A stretch of DNA of 64,000 nt from Cyclobacteriaceae bacterium (GCA_020436165.1 JAGQYI010000020.1:1-64000), one strand, 5' to 3'; numbered from the stretch's first letter, positions 46,055-55,203 are shown. The notes: generated by a model not told the origin, from the sequence alone. Numbers and translations: made by a program.

Positions 46055-46744
46055 ATGAAAAGATTACTCGTAGCCGTTTTGATGTCGGCTTCCCTAACAT
46101 CATTTGGTCAAACATTTACACGCCACGTTGAACCCTTTAAAGAACTAAAAGTTGCCAGAGGCGTAAAAGCCACTCTTTTTAAGTCCAATTCCGATGAACT
46201 TTCATTTGAAGTTCACGGACTATCGAAAGACGATATTATTGTAGACCAGGAAAGGGAAATGCTTACCATAAAAGTGCGTACAAAAAGCCTGTGGGAAAGT
46301 ATGCAGGAGCGCGACTGGTGGGTAAAGGTGAAGATCCCTTACCAGGAGATCACTTCCATTGATGTTTCTACCGGTGCAGAAGTAGAAGCTTTAAATGTTA
46401 TTAAATCGGAAGAACTTTACATCGATGCTACCATGGGAGCAGTAACCGACCTGGAGGTGGATACACAACATTTAACAGTTGATTCCAGCATGGGAGCGGT
46501 AACAGAGCTGGAGGGTAAAACCTCTACTTTAAATGTAGATGCAAGTATGGGTGCAGTTATAAAAGCGTATGAGCTTGAAGCAAAATATGTAAGAGCCGAA
46601 GCATCTATGGGTTCGGAAGTTAAGCTTTTCTGTTCCGATGAATTTGACGGATCAGCCTCGATGGGAGCCGAAATCACAGTAAAGGGCAAGCCGCAAAAGT
46701 GGTTTGAAAACGAAAGCATGGGTGGTGATATCGATGGATATTAA
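46055..46744 (+). CDS. GIN-domain (DUF2807) secreted protein
   Basis: A 229-aa protein with a signal peptide (MKRLLVAVLMSASLTSFGQ) and the head GIN domain (FKELKVARGVKATLFKS, then HGLSKDDIIVDQEREMLTIKV and VKIPYQEITSIDVSTGAEVEA). From about residue 125 it has a right-handed beta-helix-like array in which a short motif recurs about six times (TMGAV, SMGAV, SMGAV, SMGSE, SMGAE, SMGGD). Family members are exported and have been called auto-transporter adhesin-like, without proof. The function here is unknown. Confidence 0.8.
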   Translation: MKRLLVAVLMSASLTSFGQTFTRHVEPFKELKVARGVKATLFKSNSDELSFEVHGLSKDDIIVDQEREMLTIKVRTKSLWESMQERDWWVKVKIPYQEITSIDVSTGAEVEALNVIKSEELYIDATMGAVTDLEVDTQHLTVDSSMGAVTELEGKTSTLNVDASMGAVIKAYELEAKYVRAEASMGSEVKLFCSDEFDGSASMGAEITVKGKPQKWFENESMGGDIDGY

Positions 46745-46770
46745 TCCACTCCTGGCTAAATCCTTACTTA

Positions 46771-48330
46771 TTAGTTTAGTTTAAAAAAATCAACAGATTT
46801 ATTAAGAGCTGAGGCGGCTTGCTTTAGAGAGTCCGCTTCAGCTGTTATTTCTTCCGAAACGCTGGCGTTGGATTGAATAATGTCATTCAATTCCTGCATG
46901 GCGCTTGTTATTTCTTCAGCAGTGGTTTTTTGCTCAAGGCTATGTGTTGCAATTTCAGTGGCAATTTTGGTGGTTTTCTCAATGTTAGGCACAATAATGT
47001 CCATTTGCTGAGCTGACTCTTCTGATAATTTCACGTTGCTTTCAGCTATCTCATTGATAATTTGAGCCGAACTGCTGCTACGCTCTGCCAGCTTGCGCAC
47101 TTCCTGTGCCACCACGGCAAACCCTTTTCCATATTCTCCTGCCCGGGCTGCTTCTACCGAGGCATTAAGCGCCAACATATTGGTTTGGCTCACAATTTCA
47201 CTTATAAAATCAATGTTCTCATCAATTTGATGCATCCCTGTTAGGGTCTCCTTAATAGTCTCATAAGACTTTAATAGCTGTTGAAAGCTCTCTTTTGATA
47301 GCTTATCTGCCGATTGCGCATCTTCCGCATTTCGCTGTATGGTTTCCGTCATCGATTCAACGGAAGTCACTACCTCTTCTGAGGAAGCGCTTTGTTGCAT
47401 AGCTCCCTTGCTAATGATTTGAGAACTATTGGCAAGTATCCTGCTGCTTTGCGATATTACCTGCGAATTACTTTTTATGGAAGTAACAATGGATTTAAGC
47501 TGATTGGCCATGTTATTAAGTGCTGCAGCCAAAAGCCCTATTTCGCTCCGCGAATTATTTACAACGGTAGCCTTAAGATTGCCTTTGGCAAAATGCATGG
47601 TCACTGTTTTAATTTCGTTTAAACCGGAGGAAATATTCCTGCTTAAAGCAAGAATGGGAAGTATCAACTGCCCTACCGTGGTAAGGCCAATTACAGCCAT
47701 TTTTTCGGTTATGCCTGTCACACTTAAATTACCGGCTTCCAGATCGATATAGGCCATCATGTAGGTAGAGGTAATAAACAAACCTGCAAGACCAATGGCT
47801 CCAATTATTACAATAAATCCAAACTTGAAGAAAAAGCTGGTAATGCTTTTGTCCTGCTGCACTGGTACGTCAGATACGTATGCTTCAATTCTCCTGGATA
47901 GTAAAATAGTTACAAACAAAGAATTGAGCAAGGTGCTTGAAGCAGAAAGCACAAGCATGGGTATTACCATTCTTTCCTCTACATTCATTCCTTTCATAAT
48001 AAAGTAAGGCCCTGCCACTGCAAGCAGGATAGAAATGCCAATGAAAGCTTCGGGAAACCATCTAAGGGTCCGTTGAACACCCAAAGAATCGTTTTTTGCA
48101 ACGTGCTCATCAAGCGTATCCAGAACAATTTTGATAAGAAAGTAGCCAATGACCAGAGCAGCTATACCAAAAGCTATTGTGCGGTAATGAATTAGAAATT
48201 CAAAAAGAAGTTGATTTGTTACCCAGGAAGTGAACCATGTATAAAAAATGGTTGACACAAGAGGAGCTAATATTCCAATTGCCCCCAAAACCATTATTCC
48301 TATCCTTTTTGACCGGTTGGATGAGCTCAT
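46771..48330 (-). CDS. methyl-accepting chemotaxis protein, six-TM type
   Basis: A 519-aa chemoreceptor with about six N-terminal transmembrane helices (residues 12-32, 48-67, 93-113, 123-143, 172-193, 207-227) instead of the usual two, and no large periplasmic ligand domain. A HAMP-like region (about 225-280) leads to the coiled-coil signalling domain. The hairpin tip is [28 protein letters not shown] and [15 protein letters not shown] (about 380-420). It would couple to CheA/CheW, but no che genes are in this window. A promoter-like -7 element lies just upstream. Confidence 0.9.
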   Translation of the reverse strand: MSSSNRSKRIGIMVLGAIGILAPLVSTIFYTWFTSWVTNQLLFEFLIHYRTIAFGIAALVIGYFLIKIVLDTLDEHVAKNDSLGVQRTLRWFPEAFIGISILLAVAGPYFIMKGMNVEERMVIPMLVLSASSTLLNSLFVTILLSRRIEAYVSDVPVQQDKSITSFFFKFGFIVIIGAIGLAGLFITSTYMMAYIDLEAGNLSVTGITEKMAVIGLTTVGQLILPILALSRNISSGLNEIKTVTMHFAKGNLKATVVNNSRSEIGLLAAALNNMANQLKSIVTSIKSNSQVISQSSRILANSSQIISKGAMQQSASSEEVVTSVESMTETIQRNAEDAQSADKLSKESFQQLLKSYETIKETLTGMHQIDENIDFISEIVSQTNMLALNASVEAARAGEYGKGFAVVAQEVRKLAERSSSSAQIINEIAESNVKLSEESAQQMDIIVPNIEKTTKIATEIATHSLEQKTTAEEITSAMQELNDIIQSNASVSEEITAEADSLKQAASALNKSVDFFKLN

Positions 48331-48351
48331 AATTTATGCAATAAACTGCGG

Positions 48352-48359
48352 CAAAGTTA
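48352..48359 (-). promoter_or_regulatory. candidate -7 element of the chemoreceptor gene
   Basis: On the minus strand TAACTTTG matches TAnnTTTG and lies 21 nt upstream of the start codon. Confidence 0.35.
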
Positions 48360-48419
48360 TAAAAATGGCAAGGGTTTAACGTATGTTTTAACCTTACATT
48401 GGCTAGGTAATTATACCTA

Positions 48420-49601
48420 TTATCTGGGCTTGTAAAGCAGGTATTTTTCCCTCATTTTTTTATAAGCATCAAGCTCGGGTTCCCAGGTCTTTTTTATTTC
48501 TTCTTCTGTCAAACCGTTCTGTAGTTGCTGCCTCAGGGTAGCGTTCCCTGCAAGCTTATCAAAAAAGCTTTCAGAGGTAAAAAAGTCTTCCTTATTGTAA
48601 ATCTTATAGTATTTAATTAGCCAGCTCAGGGTAAACCTTGTGTTCTTTGGCTCCAGACTTAAATTTTCTCCAAAACAGTTCTGGTTTTCATACTTGGGGT
48701 ATTTTGAAGCACCCTCAATACTTACCGGGGTAAACTCGAAACTGCCGTAGGTGCTATCAGGGAAACCAATAACCTGAAATGGATACTTTGTTCCTCGGCC
48801 AATGCTCATAACGGTGGGCTCAAAAAGGCAAAGGGAAGGATACAAGGCTATAGCCCTGTTATTTGGAAGGTTTGGCGAAGGTTTTACAGGCAGGGTATAA
48901 TGAGTTGAATGGGTATAATTCTTCACCTTAACAACGGTGAGATCGCATGCCACGCCATTTGCAAGCCAACCTTCTCCATTGATCATTTTGGCCAGCTCGC
49001 CAACGGTTAAGCCATGTACAATTGGTATTGGCTCCATTCCAACAAACGATTGGTAGGCCGTATCCAGTACAGGGCCTGCTACATAATGGCCATTGGGGTT
49101 GGGCCTGTCCAGCACAAATAGCTTTTTATCCTGCTCTGCACAAGCCTCCATAACGTAATGCATTGTGCTTATGTATGTGTAAAACCGAACCCCCACATCC
49201 TGAATGTCAAAAATCAGCACATCTAACCCCTCAAGATCTTCTTTTGTCGGCTTCTTGTGGCTTCCATAAAGTGAAATGATTGGCGTGCCCGTTTTTTTAT
49301 CTACCTCATTTTCTACCTGCTCACCGGCATCACTTGTGCCTCTGAACCCATGTTCCGGAGCAAATACCTTTTTTACATCTACGTGAAGGGATATGAGCGT
49401 ATCGATCAGGTGAGAGCTTCCAACCAGTGAAGTTTGATTAACTACAAGGCCGACCCTCTTGCCTTTCAATAAAGATACGTAGTCCTCAAACTGTTGGGCC
49501 CCAACCATTAGTGTTCCTGTTTCTTCCTTATCCTTTCTTTTAAGTGTAAAAAGAATAATAGGTATTAAGAGTACGATTAGCGCGCTTGATGACTTTTTCA
49601 T
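48420..49601 (-). CDS. DUF1343 (NamZ-like) exo-beta-N-acetylmuramidase, second copy
   Basis: A 393-aa protein with an N-terminal hydrophobic segment (SSALIVLLIPIILFTL), so membrane-anchored or exported. The NamZ/DUF1343 core is GKRVGLVVNQTSLVG, FAPEHGFRGTSDAGE, ISLYGSHKKPTKEDLEG and VLIFDIQDVGVRFYTYISTM, then LDRPNPNG and EPIPIVHGLTVGELAKM. Characterised members release terminal MurNAc from peptidoglycan fragments. Its ATG overlaps the stop of the upstream paralog (ATGA), so the two are co-translated. Confidence 0.88.
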   Translation of the reverse strand: MKKSSSALIVLLIPIILFTLKRKDKEETGTLMVGAQQFEDYVSLLKGKRVGLVVNQTSLVGSSHLIDTLISLHVDVKKVFAPEHGFRGTSDAGEQVENEVDKKTGTPIISLYGSHKKPTKEDLEGLDVLIFDIQDVGVRFYTYISTMHYVMEACAEQDKKLFVLDRPNPNGHYVAGPVLDTAYQSFVGMEPIPIVHGLTVGELAKMINGEGWLANGVACDLTVVKVKNYTHSTHYTLPVKPSPNLPNNRAIALYPSLCLFEPTVMSIGRGTKYPFQVIGFPDSTYGSFEFTPVSIEGASKYPKYENQNCFGENLSLEPKNTRFTLSWLIKYYKIYNKEDFFTSESFFDKLAGNATLRQQLQNGLTEEEIKKTWEPELDAYKKMREKYLLYKPR

Positions 49602-50794
49602 TTGTAAAGCAATATAGAATCAATTTTGTTCAGATATTCATTTCTACCTTCCAATTCCATTTGAAGTAGTTCCAGATACGTTCCGTTGTGTTCCACCCAT
49701 TCCCTAAGCTTGTTCGTTCCATTGATTATATCAATTGGTAGTTTTTTGAACTCATATTCATAGGGAGGATTTGTCCATCTAAAATGGTTGGGTAAAAGCC
49801 CCATCAACTCTTTCATAAGTACCTGGCCAACACTCCACGGCTTAAATTCGGAGCGGTCTGTTACATGTACCTGGAATCCGCCACAGGCCTCTCCGGCAAA
49901 TTTGTTAAAAGTTGGTTTGAAGTAAAGCGGTCGTAAGGCAAACCCTTTTAGCTCATATTCTTCGAATTTCTGCAAAAGCCGTTGTACCCACTCAAAAGGC
50001 TTGATGTGAGGGTGACCAATGGTTTCGAGGCTTTTAACAGTTCCCCTGCCTTCACTAATTGTAGTTGCTTCAAAAAGCACACTTCCGGGGTATATTATTG
50101 CTGTTTCCAAAGATGGCAGATTTGGGGAAGGCAAGACCCAGGGGAGTCCTGTTTCATCAAAGTAATAGGACCGCTTCCAGTTTTTCAAATGTATTACTGT
50201 AAGCCTGCAATCTATGTCAAAGTACTTCTTTACAAGCTGGGCAAATTCGCCAATGGTAAGCCCGTGTCGCATGGGAATGGGAAACATACCCACGAAAGAA
50301 GCAAATTCAGGTTCCAGAATGTTTCCTTCTATCTTCTCTCCTCCAATGGGGTTGGGCCTGTCAAGGATTACCACCTCAATGTTCTTTTCGGCACAAGCCT
50401 GCATGGCCAAAGCAATGGTGTAGATATAGGTATATACCCGTGTTCCTACATCCTGTAGGTCAATCACCAGGTAGTCGATACCTTCAAGCATTTCAGGGGT
50501 AGGGCTTCGTGTTTCCGAGTAAAGGCTATACACTGGAAGTTGAAAATGCGGATGAAAAAAGTGTTCAGACTCCTTCATGTTATCCTGCACATCTGCAAAA
50601 AGTCCGTGCTGCGGAGAAAATACTTTCTTTAGTCTGGAGCCAAAAAGCTTTTTTAGAAGAGCAATACCATGCGTGTAATCGGATCCTATAGAAGCGCTAT
50701 GGCACAAATAGCCAATGGATCCAGAGAGTTTTTTATCCCACTTATCTGCTACAAATTGATCGAGCCCCTGCTGTGTTTTCACATTTTTTTGCAT
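49598..50794 (-). CDS. DUF1343 (NamZ-like) exo-beta-N-acetylmuramidase, first copy
   Basis: The start at 50794 (MQKNVKTQQGL) gives 398 aa. A longer frame extends over the opposite-strand rhodanese gene and is unlikely. It has the DUF1343 core: GSIGYLCHSASIG, FSPQHGLFADVQDNM, VYSLYSETRSPTPEMLEG, YLVIDLQDVGTRVYTYIYTI, LDRPNPIGG and MFPIPMRHGLTIGEFAQL. It has no signal peptide, unlike the downstream copy, so the pair may work in cytoplasm and periplasm respectively. Likely role is recycling of cell-wall MurNAc fragments. Confidence 0.88.
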   Translation of the reverse strand: MQKNVKTQQGLDQFVADKWDKKLSGSIGYLCHSASIGSDYTHGIALLKKLFGSRLKKVFSPQHGLFADVQDNMKESEHFFHPHFQLPVYSLYSETRSPTPEMLEGIDYLVIDLQDVGTRVYTYIYTIALAMQACAEKNIEVVILDRPNPIGGEKIEGNILEPEFASFVGMFPIPMRHGLTIGEFAQLVKKYFDIDCRLTVIHLKNWKRSYYFDETGLPWVLPSPNLPSLETAIIYPGSVLFEATTISEGRGTVKSLETIGHPHIKPFEWVQRLLQKFEEYELKGFALRPLYFKPTFNKFAGEACGGFQVHVTDRSEFKPWSVGQVLMKELMGLLPNHFRWTNPPYEYEFKKLPIDIINGTNKLREWVEHNGTYLELLQMELEGRNEYLNKIDSILLYK

Positions 50795-50918
50795 AAATAT
50801 ACCCTCAATTGGGCTGGAAAATAGTTTTAAGGTGTTTGTGTAATCACTGTCACAGTTTTGGAAGTCTCCTACTACCAACTTTGTAACAACTAAACATACT
50901 AAACAAAGCAAAAATACT

Positions 50919-51242
50919 ATGGGATTATTATCATTTTTTAGCAGGCAGGAATCAGGTTCAGGATTAAAAGAGCTAATGGCCAACGGAGCTGTTATCATTG
51001 ATGTTAGAACTCCTGGCGAATACAATACCGGCCATGTGGTAGGATCTAAGAATATTCCGCTGGACGCAATTGGCGCCAACCTAGACGAACTTAAAAAACT
51101 CAACGCGCCCATTATTGCCTGCTGTGCTTCAGGAGCAAGAAGTGGTGTGGCCGTAAACATGCTTAAATCTGTGGGAATTGAAGCTGTAAATGGAGGCTCC
51201 TGGTACGGAGTTAAGATGGAAGCTGAGCAACAATGTGAATAA
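50919..51242 (+). CDS. rhodanese-like domain protein
   Basis: A 107-aa single-domain rhodanese. The active-site loop is CCASGARS with the catalytic C69, and IDVRTPGEYNTGHVVGSKNIPL (about 27-48) is the conserved N-terminal part. It transfers sulfane sulfur to thiol acceptors. It is 6 nt upstream of the thioredoxin gene and divergent from the NamZ genes. Confidence 0.93.
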   Translation: MGLLSFFSRQESGSGLKELMANGAVIIDVRTPGEYNTGHVVGSKNIPLDAIGANLDELKKLNAPIIACCASGARSGVAVNMLKSVGIEAVNGGSWYGVKMEAEQQCE

Positions 51243-51248
51243 CCAAAA

Positions 51249-52055
51249 ATGGTAAGAACTGCACCATACGAACTAACCGATTTTAAAAAGGATGTGTTGG
51301 CAGATAGCCACCATATTCCCGTATTGGTCGATTATTGGGCAAGTTGGTGTGGTCCTTGCAAATACCTGGGGCCCATTGTTGAAAAACTGGCCAATGAGGC
51401 CAATGGCAGGTGGAAACTTGTAAAAATCAATACCGAAGAGCATAGGCAACTGGCTGCGGAGTGGGGCATCAGGGGCATACCCAACCTCAAACTTTTCTTT
51501 AAGGGAAAAGTAATTGCCGAACTTTCCGGGGCCATGGCTGAGCCTGAAATGAGGCTTTGGATTGAGGAGAAATTACCCTCTGAAGCAAAAGCAATAGCTA
51601 TGGAAGCTTCTGAGCTAATCGCCAAAGGCCAGACAGAAGAAGGGATTAGCTTGCTTGAAAAGGCTATTGAAATGGACGATGGCCTTAATGAAGCCAGGTT
51701 GCTCCTGGCAAAGCTTATTGTTTGGAAGCACCCGGAACGAATTAAGGAATTGGTTGGACACATGCGGCATGTGGAGGAAGCAGAAGAACTTATTCTCATC
51801 TCCAACCTGTTGGAAACGGATACAGACGATTTGAGAGAAGGAGTTTCCAGAGAAGAGGTGCTGGTTGCCCAAAGATCGTTGGTTGCGTTGGATTTTGAAA
51901 CTGCACTACAGATGCTTATTAAAGCGGTATCGATTAATAAACGCTACCACAACGAGATTGCCAGACGCCTTACCATTGCAGTGTTTCACATTTTGGGCGA
52001 AAGCAACGAACTCACTAAAAAGTACAGACGCCAGTTTGATATGGCTCTTTATTAA
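51249..52055 (+). CDS. thioredoxin-like protein with a TPR region
   Basis: A 268-aa protein with an N-terminal thioredoxin domain (WASWCGPCKYLGP, C34 and C37; cis-Pro in RGIPNLKLF) and a C-terminal helical repeat region (about 115-268; EGISLLEKAIEMDDGLNEARLLLAKL) resembling YbbN/CnoX. Such proteins work as thioredoxin or chaperone-like helpers. It follows a rhodanese gene, which suggests thiol or sulfur handling. Confidence 0.9.
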   Translation: MVRTAPYELTDFKKDVLADSHHIPVLVDYWASWCGPCKYLGPIVEKLANEANGRWKLVKINTEEHRQLAAEWGIRGIPNLKLFFKGKVIAELSGAMAEPEMRLWIEEKLPSEAKAIAMEASELIAKGQTEEGISLLEKAIEMDDGLNEARLLLAKLIVWKHPERIKELVGHMRHVEEAEELILISNLLETDTDDLREGVSREEVLVAQRSLVALDFETALQMLIKAVSINKRYHNEIARRLTIAVFHILGESNELTKKYRRQFDMALY

Positions 52056-52060
52056 ACTTC

Positions 52061-52282
52061 ATGAAACCTGTATCCAAATACATATTAATTGCAGTTTTTG
52101 CATTGGCAGGTAGTACGGCCATGTACCTGTATTATTTTTTTGTTGGATGCAAATCCGGTACTTGTCTTATTACCTCAAGCCCAACCATTAGCAGTGGGTA
52201 TGGATTATTGCTTGGAGGTTTATTAGGCAGTTCGGTTACAGATTGGCTTAATAAAAGGAAGAAAAAACGCGATACACAATGA
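52061..52282 (+). CDS. small membrane protein (DUF6132-like)
   Basis: A 73-aa protein with two hydrophobic segments (about 7-27 and 42-58), a CKSGTC pair between them and a basic tail (NKRKKKR). It matches my memory of the small DUF6132 family in Bacteroidota, whose function is unknown. Its stop overlaps the start of the next gene (ATGA), and it lies 5 nt after the thioredoxin gene. Confidence 0.65.
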   Translation: MKPVSKYILIAVFALAGSTAMYLYYFFVGCKSGTCLITSSPTISSGYGLLLGGLLGSSVTDWLNKRKKKRDTQ

Positions 52283-52662
52283 GCTATTATTATAATAAAA
52301 CAGTTTCAGGAACCTTTGATGAGGTTGTTGAAAAAGTTACTGCAGCATTAAAAGAAGAAGGATTCGGTGTTCTTACCGAAATCGATTTTAGCGGCACCCT
52401 AAAAAAGAAACTGGATGTGGATATTCCCAAATACCGTATTCTGGGAGCATGCAATCCCAATTTTGCCTACATGGCATATCAGCAGGAAAACAAAATAGGG
52501 GTAATGTTGCCCTGCAACGTAATTGTGCAGGAGGTAGATGGCAACGTTGAGGTAGCTGCGGTTGACCCGGTAGCTTCCATGCAGGGAATAGGTAACAAAG
52601 AGCTTGAAAAAGTAGCCTCTGAGGTAAGAGGCAAACTTCAAACTGCTATAAACGCTTTATAA
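52279..52662 (+). CDS. DUF302 domain protein
   Basis: A 127-aa DUF302 protein with the family pattern TVSGTFDEVVEKVTAALKEEGFGVLTEID, YRILGACNPNFAYMAYQQENKIGVMLPCNVIVQE and VAAVDPVASM. The fold is mixed alpha/beta and no catalytic role is established. It is the end of the rhodanese-thioredoxin-DUF6132-DUF302 operon; a terminator follows. Confidence 0.92.
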   Translation: MSYYYNKTVSGTFDEVVEKVTAALKEEGFGVLTEIDFSGTLKKKLDVDIPKYRILGACNPNFAYMAYQQENKIGVMLPCNVIVQEVDGNVEVAAVDPVASMQGIGNKELEKVASEVRGKLQTAINAL

Positions 52663-52691
52663 GATCAGTTAAAAGTAATTGAAAGAGTAGG

Positions 52692-52717
52692 GCCACGCAT
52701 ACGTTGCGTGGCTTTTT
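52692..52717 (+). terminator. rho-independent terminator after the DUF302 gene
   Basis: GCCACGCA (52692-52699) and TGCGTGGC (52705-52712) form a perfect 8-bp stem with a 5-nt loop, then TTTTT. Confidence 0.9.
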
Positions 52718-52790
52718 GTGTTTCAGGCTTTTTGAAAACTTGCATTTATTGCTTAATATTCACTGTCGTTTGTAATCTAACAACAAAACC

Positions 52791-52934
52791 ATGGGAAAAG
52801 GAGATAAAAAAACGAAACGCGGAAAGCTTTTCAAAGGCACCTTTGGTGTAGCTCGCCCACATAAAGTAAAAGTGAGTGAGCAGGAAGCCAAGCCTCAAAG
52901 AAAATCTGCAGCTAAGAAAAAAGCTGCCAAGTAA
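52791..52934 (+). CDS. 30S ribosomal protein bTHX
   Basis: A 47-aa very basic protein. MGKGDKKTKRGKLFKGTFGV at the start and ARPHK after it match the bTHX (Thx/S31e-like) pattern MGKGDKKSxRGKxxxGxxGxxRP, which binds the head of the small subunit. The Lys-rich C-terminal tail (QEAKPQRKSAAKKKAAK) is longer than in Thermus. It ends 3 nt before a flavoprotein gene on the same strand. Confidence 0.88.
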   Translation: MGKGDKKTKRGKLFKGTFGVARPHKVKVSEQEAKPQRKSAAKKKAAK

Positions 52935-52937
52935 AAT

Positions 52938-54419
52938 ATGGATCGTTTCGATTTATGTGTAGTAGGAGCCGGACCTTCCGGTTATGCTGCAGCTATGAGA
53001 GCCGTTGATTTTGGAAAAAGAGTACTCCTTATCGAACGGGGCAATATAGGTGGTGCCGGAGTTACCAATGGAGCGCTATCTTCAAAAACATGGTGGGAGT
53101 TGGCCCGCAATGTGGACCTTCTCTATAAAAACAGGAAACGCTACAACATCAATGCTCCTGATGTAAATTTCGACATTCTGAAGCAGGAAGTTAGCAATGC
53201 CGTGGAAGAACGTAAGGAAATGCTGCTTCAGCATTTGGAACGGTTGCACTCCACGAAAGTTAACGGACTCGTTACGTTTCTTCATGGTGAAGCATACATT
53301 CTTTCTCCCAACCAGGTGCAGGTTAAAACCGAAAAAGGCACCGAAGTATACGAAACTGATTACATCGTATTGGCTACTGGCAGCCGGCCACGTATGCTGC
53401 CCGATATTCCCATTGACGAAGAAATAATTTTTACCAGCGATGGAATAGGCAACCTGAAGGATTTTCCTAAAAGCATGGTTATTCTGGGCGCAGGGGTTAT
53501 TGGGTGCGAGTTTGCCACCATTTTCTCTTCCATTCAAAAAACCAAAGTTCATTTAATCGATAAAGGCGAACATATACTGCCTTTTGAAGATCCTGATGTA
53601 GTAGGAGTGATTGAAAAGAACATGGAAGATCATGGGGTGCTTATTCACAGGAATTCGCGAATGATACGCATGGATATTGTGGATGGTGAAGTGGAATATG
53701 AATTGGAATACACCTCGGGTTTAAAAGAAGTGTTTCGGGTTGAAAAAGCGCTTGTTTCCGTGGGAAGGGTGCCCAATTACGAAGGCATGGGGTTGGAAGA
53801 AATAGGGCTGGAAATGGATGGCAGGGGAATTATTGACAATGATACCCAAACCAGCATACCCAATATTTACGCTGTGGGCGATATTACTGCTGATATTGCT
53901 TTGGTAAACGTAGGAGAGCTGGAAGGCAGGTACGCGGTGGAGCGTATTTTTGGAACACCTGCCCGCAAGCTGGTATACGAAAACATTTCTACCATCATGT
54001 TCCTGAATCCGGAAGTAGCAGGGGTTGGGCTGAACCAGAAGCAGGCAGAAGCAAAAGGGATTGACTACAAGGTAGCAGTAGTGGATTACAGCTGCATACC
54101 TCGCGCTATTGCCAGGCGAAATACACAAGGGTTTGTAAAAATGCTGGTAACCAACGATGAAAAAATGAAGGTATTGGGCATGCGTGTGGTTGGCAACCAT
54201 GCTTCCAGTGCTATGCAGGCAGTGGCCTTACTCATTTCCATGAGTGCCGGCATTGATGAGTTGGCCGAGTGTGTGCACCCGCACCCCTCTATACCGGAAG
54301 GTATTCAGGAATGTGTACGATTACTTCTGGGTAAATCTACCTTTAAGCCCAATGCCGTAAATGGTAAAATGGCCTATAAGATCTGTGAGAACGGCACATG
54401 TAAGAATGTGTATAGTTAA
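52938..54419 (+). CDS. lipoamide-dehydrogenase-like flavoprotein without redox cysteines
   Basis: A 493-aa FAD/NAD(P) oxidoreductase with the group I disulfide reductase layout: GAGPSGYAAAM (FAD, 10-20), LATGSRPR, GAGVIGCEFATIF (NAD), SVGRVPNYEGMGLE, YAVGDIT and the dimerisation domain. But where these enzymes have GGTCLNxGCIPSK, this one has GGAGVTNGALSSK: residues 41 and 46 are Gly and Ala, so the redox-active disulfide is absent. The conserved C-terminal HPHPSIPEGI (HxHPTxxE) is kept. It therefore cannot act as a normal lipoamide dehydrogenase; direct flavin-mediated NAD(P)H chemistry is an inference. Confidence 0.85.
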   Translation: MDRFDLCVVGAGPSGYAAAMRAVDFGKRVLLIERGNIGGAGVTNGALSSKTWWELARNVDLLYKNRKRYNINAPDVNFDILKQEVSNAVEERKEMLLQHLERLHSTKVNGLVTFLHGEAYILSPNQVQVKTEKGTEVYETDYIVLATGSRPRMLPDIPIDEEIIFTSDGIGNLKDFPKSMVILGAGVIGCEFATIFSSIQKTKVHLIDKGEHILPFEDPDVVGVIEKNMEDHGVLIHRNSRMIRMDIVDGEVEYELEYTSGLKEVFRVEKALVSVGRVPNYEGMGLEEIGLEMDGRGIIDNDTQTSIPNIYAVGDITADIALVNVGELEGRYAVERIFGTPARKLVYENISTIMFLNPEVAGVGLNQKQAEAKGIDYKVAVVDYSCIPRAIARRNTQGFVKMLVTNDEKMKVLGMRVVGNHASSAMQAVALLISMSAGIDELAECVHPHPSIPEGIQECVRLLLGKSTFKPNAVNGKMAYKICENGTCKNVYS

Positions 54420-54492
54420 AAGCCTTGATGATGTTCACAAGCAGGAGCTATTTACTGCTGTAATATTGTATACTAATTGACGTTATCCAATC

Positions 54493-55110
54493 CTATTCAA
54501 ATCTTGAATTAAACCATGCATCAATCATTTTTTCCCCTTGCTTCTCATCGACATATATAATATTTAAAGAGAATTCCTTTTTGTCAAATAACCTGCTATA
54601 CATAAGAGAATGCATAATCATTCCATTGGGAAAATCAATTTTTATTTTAAATGTATGAAAATCTAAACCACTCACTTTTTCAACAGAGGAAATTGAGTCT
54701 ATTCGGGCATTTGGCATTTGAGACCTGAATGTTTCAAAGACTATTTCATTTACTCCACTCCAAGATTCAAGATAATCACCATCAATCTGAGTATCAAAGG
54801 GCTGGTAATTAGATTCCATGTAGTTAAAATCAGCATTTTTAAAAACAAAAACTATTTTAGACTGATTAACCACTTCTTCTCCGTACGTGTTTTCAATTGC
54901 GTCAAGCCCTTTGTTTTGCATTTTTTTCCATTCTTCGGGACTAACATTCACAAAATCTTCAGGAATGGTAATTGTCCATCCAAAATCTTCATTATGAAGC
55001 GTTTGGGATTCTTTACTGGTTTGCCCTGAACAACTGGAGAGTACTAAAAGGGAAAGCAATAGATTAAACGTAAAAATTGTAGGTGCGATAAAATTGTTAT
55101 TCATTTTCAT
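54493..55110 (-). CDS. hypothetical lipoprotein, 205 aa
   Basis: A 205-aa protein with a signal region (TFNLLLSLLVLSSC) ending in a lipobox at about C27. The mature part begins with FGWTITIPEDFVNVSPEEWKKM, a pattern seen in small secreted proteins with a PsbP-like fold, but I cannot assign a family. There is no operon partner. A hairpin separates it from the outer-membrane gene upstream. Confidence 0.65.
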   Translation of the reverse strand: MKMNNNFIAPTIFTFNLLLSLLVLSSCSGQTSKESQTLHNEDFGWTITIPEDFVNVSPEEWKKMQNKGLDAIENTYGEEVVNQSKIVFVFKNADFNYMESNYQPFDTQIDGDYLESWSGVNEIVFETFRSQMPNARIDSISSVEKVSGLDFHTFKIKIDFPNGMIMHSLMYSRLFDKKEFSLNIIYVDEKQGEKMIDAWFNSRFE

Positions 55111-55138
55111 GTAATAAATTCTAAGTTACTGCAACTAA

Positions 55139-55179
55139 AAAATCGTCCAAAGTTGCATGTCTGCACCCCGGACGATTTT
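55139..55179. terminator. hairpin between two minus-strand genes
   Basis: AAAATCGTCC (55139-55148) and GGACGATTTT (55170-55179) form a perfect 10-bp stem with a 21-nt loop. It lies 3' of the gene ending at 55204 on the minus strand and ends in a T-tract there, so it probably terminates that gene. Confidence 0.7.
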
Positions 55180-55203
55180 ATTACGTTAGTTATGTGCTAT
55201 TTT

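Noticed and set aside
50795..51160. N-terminal extension of the first NamZ-like protein
   Set aside because: The extra 122 codons run antisense to the clear rhodanese gene and have no NamZ similarity, so the start at 50794 is used.
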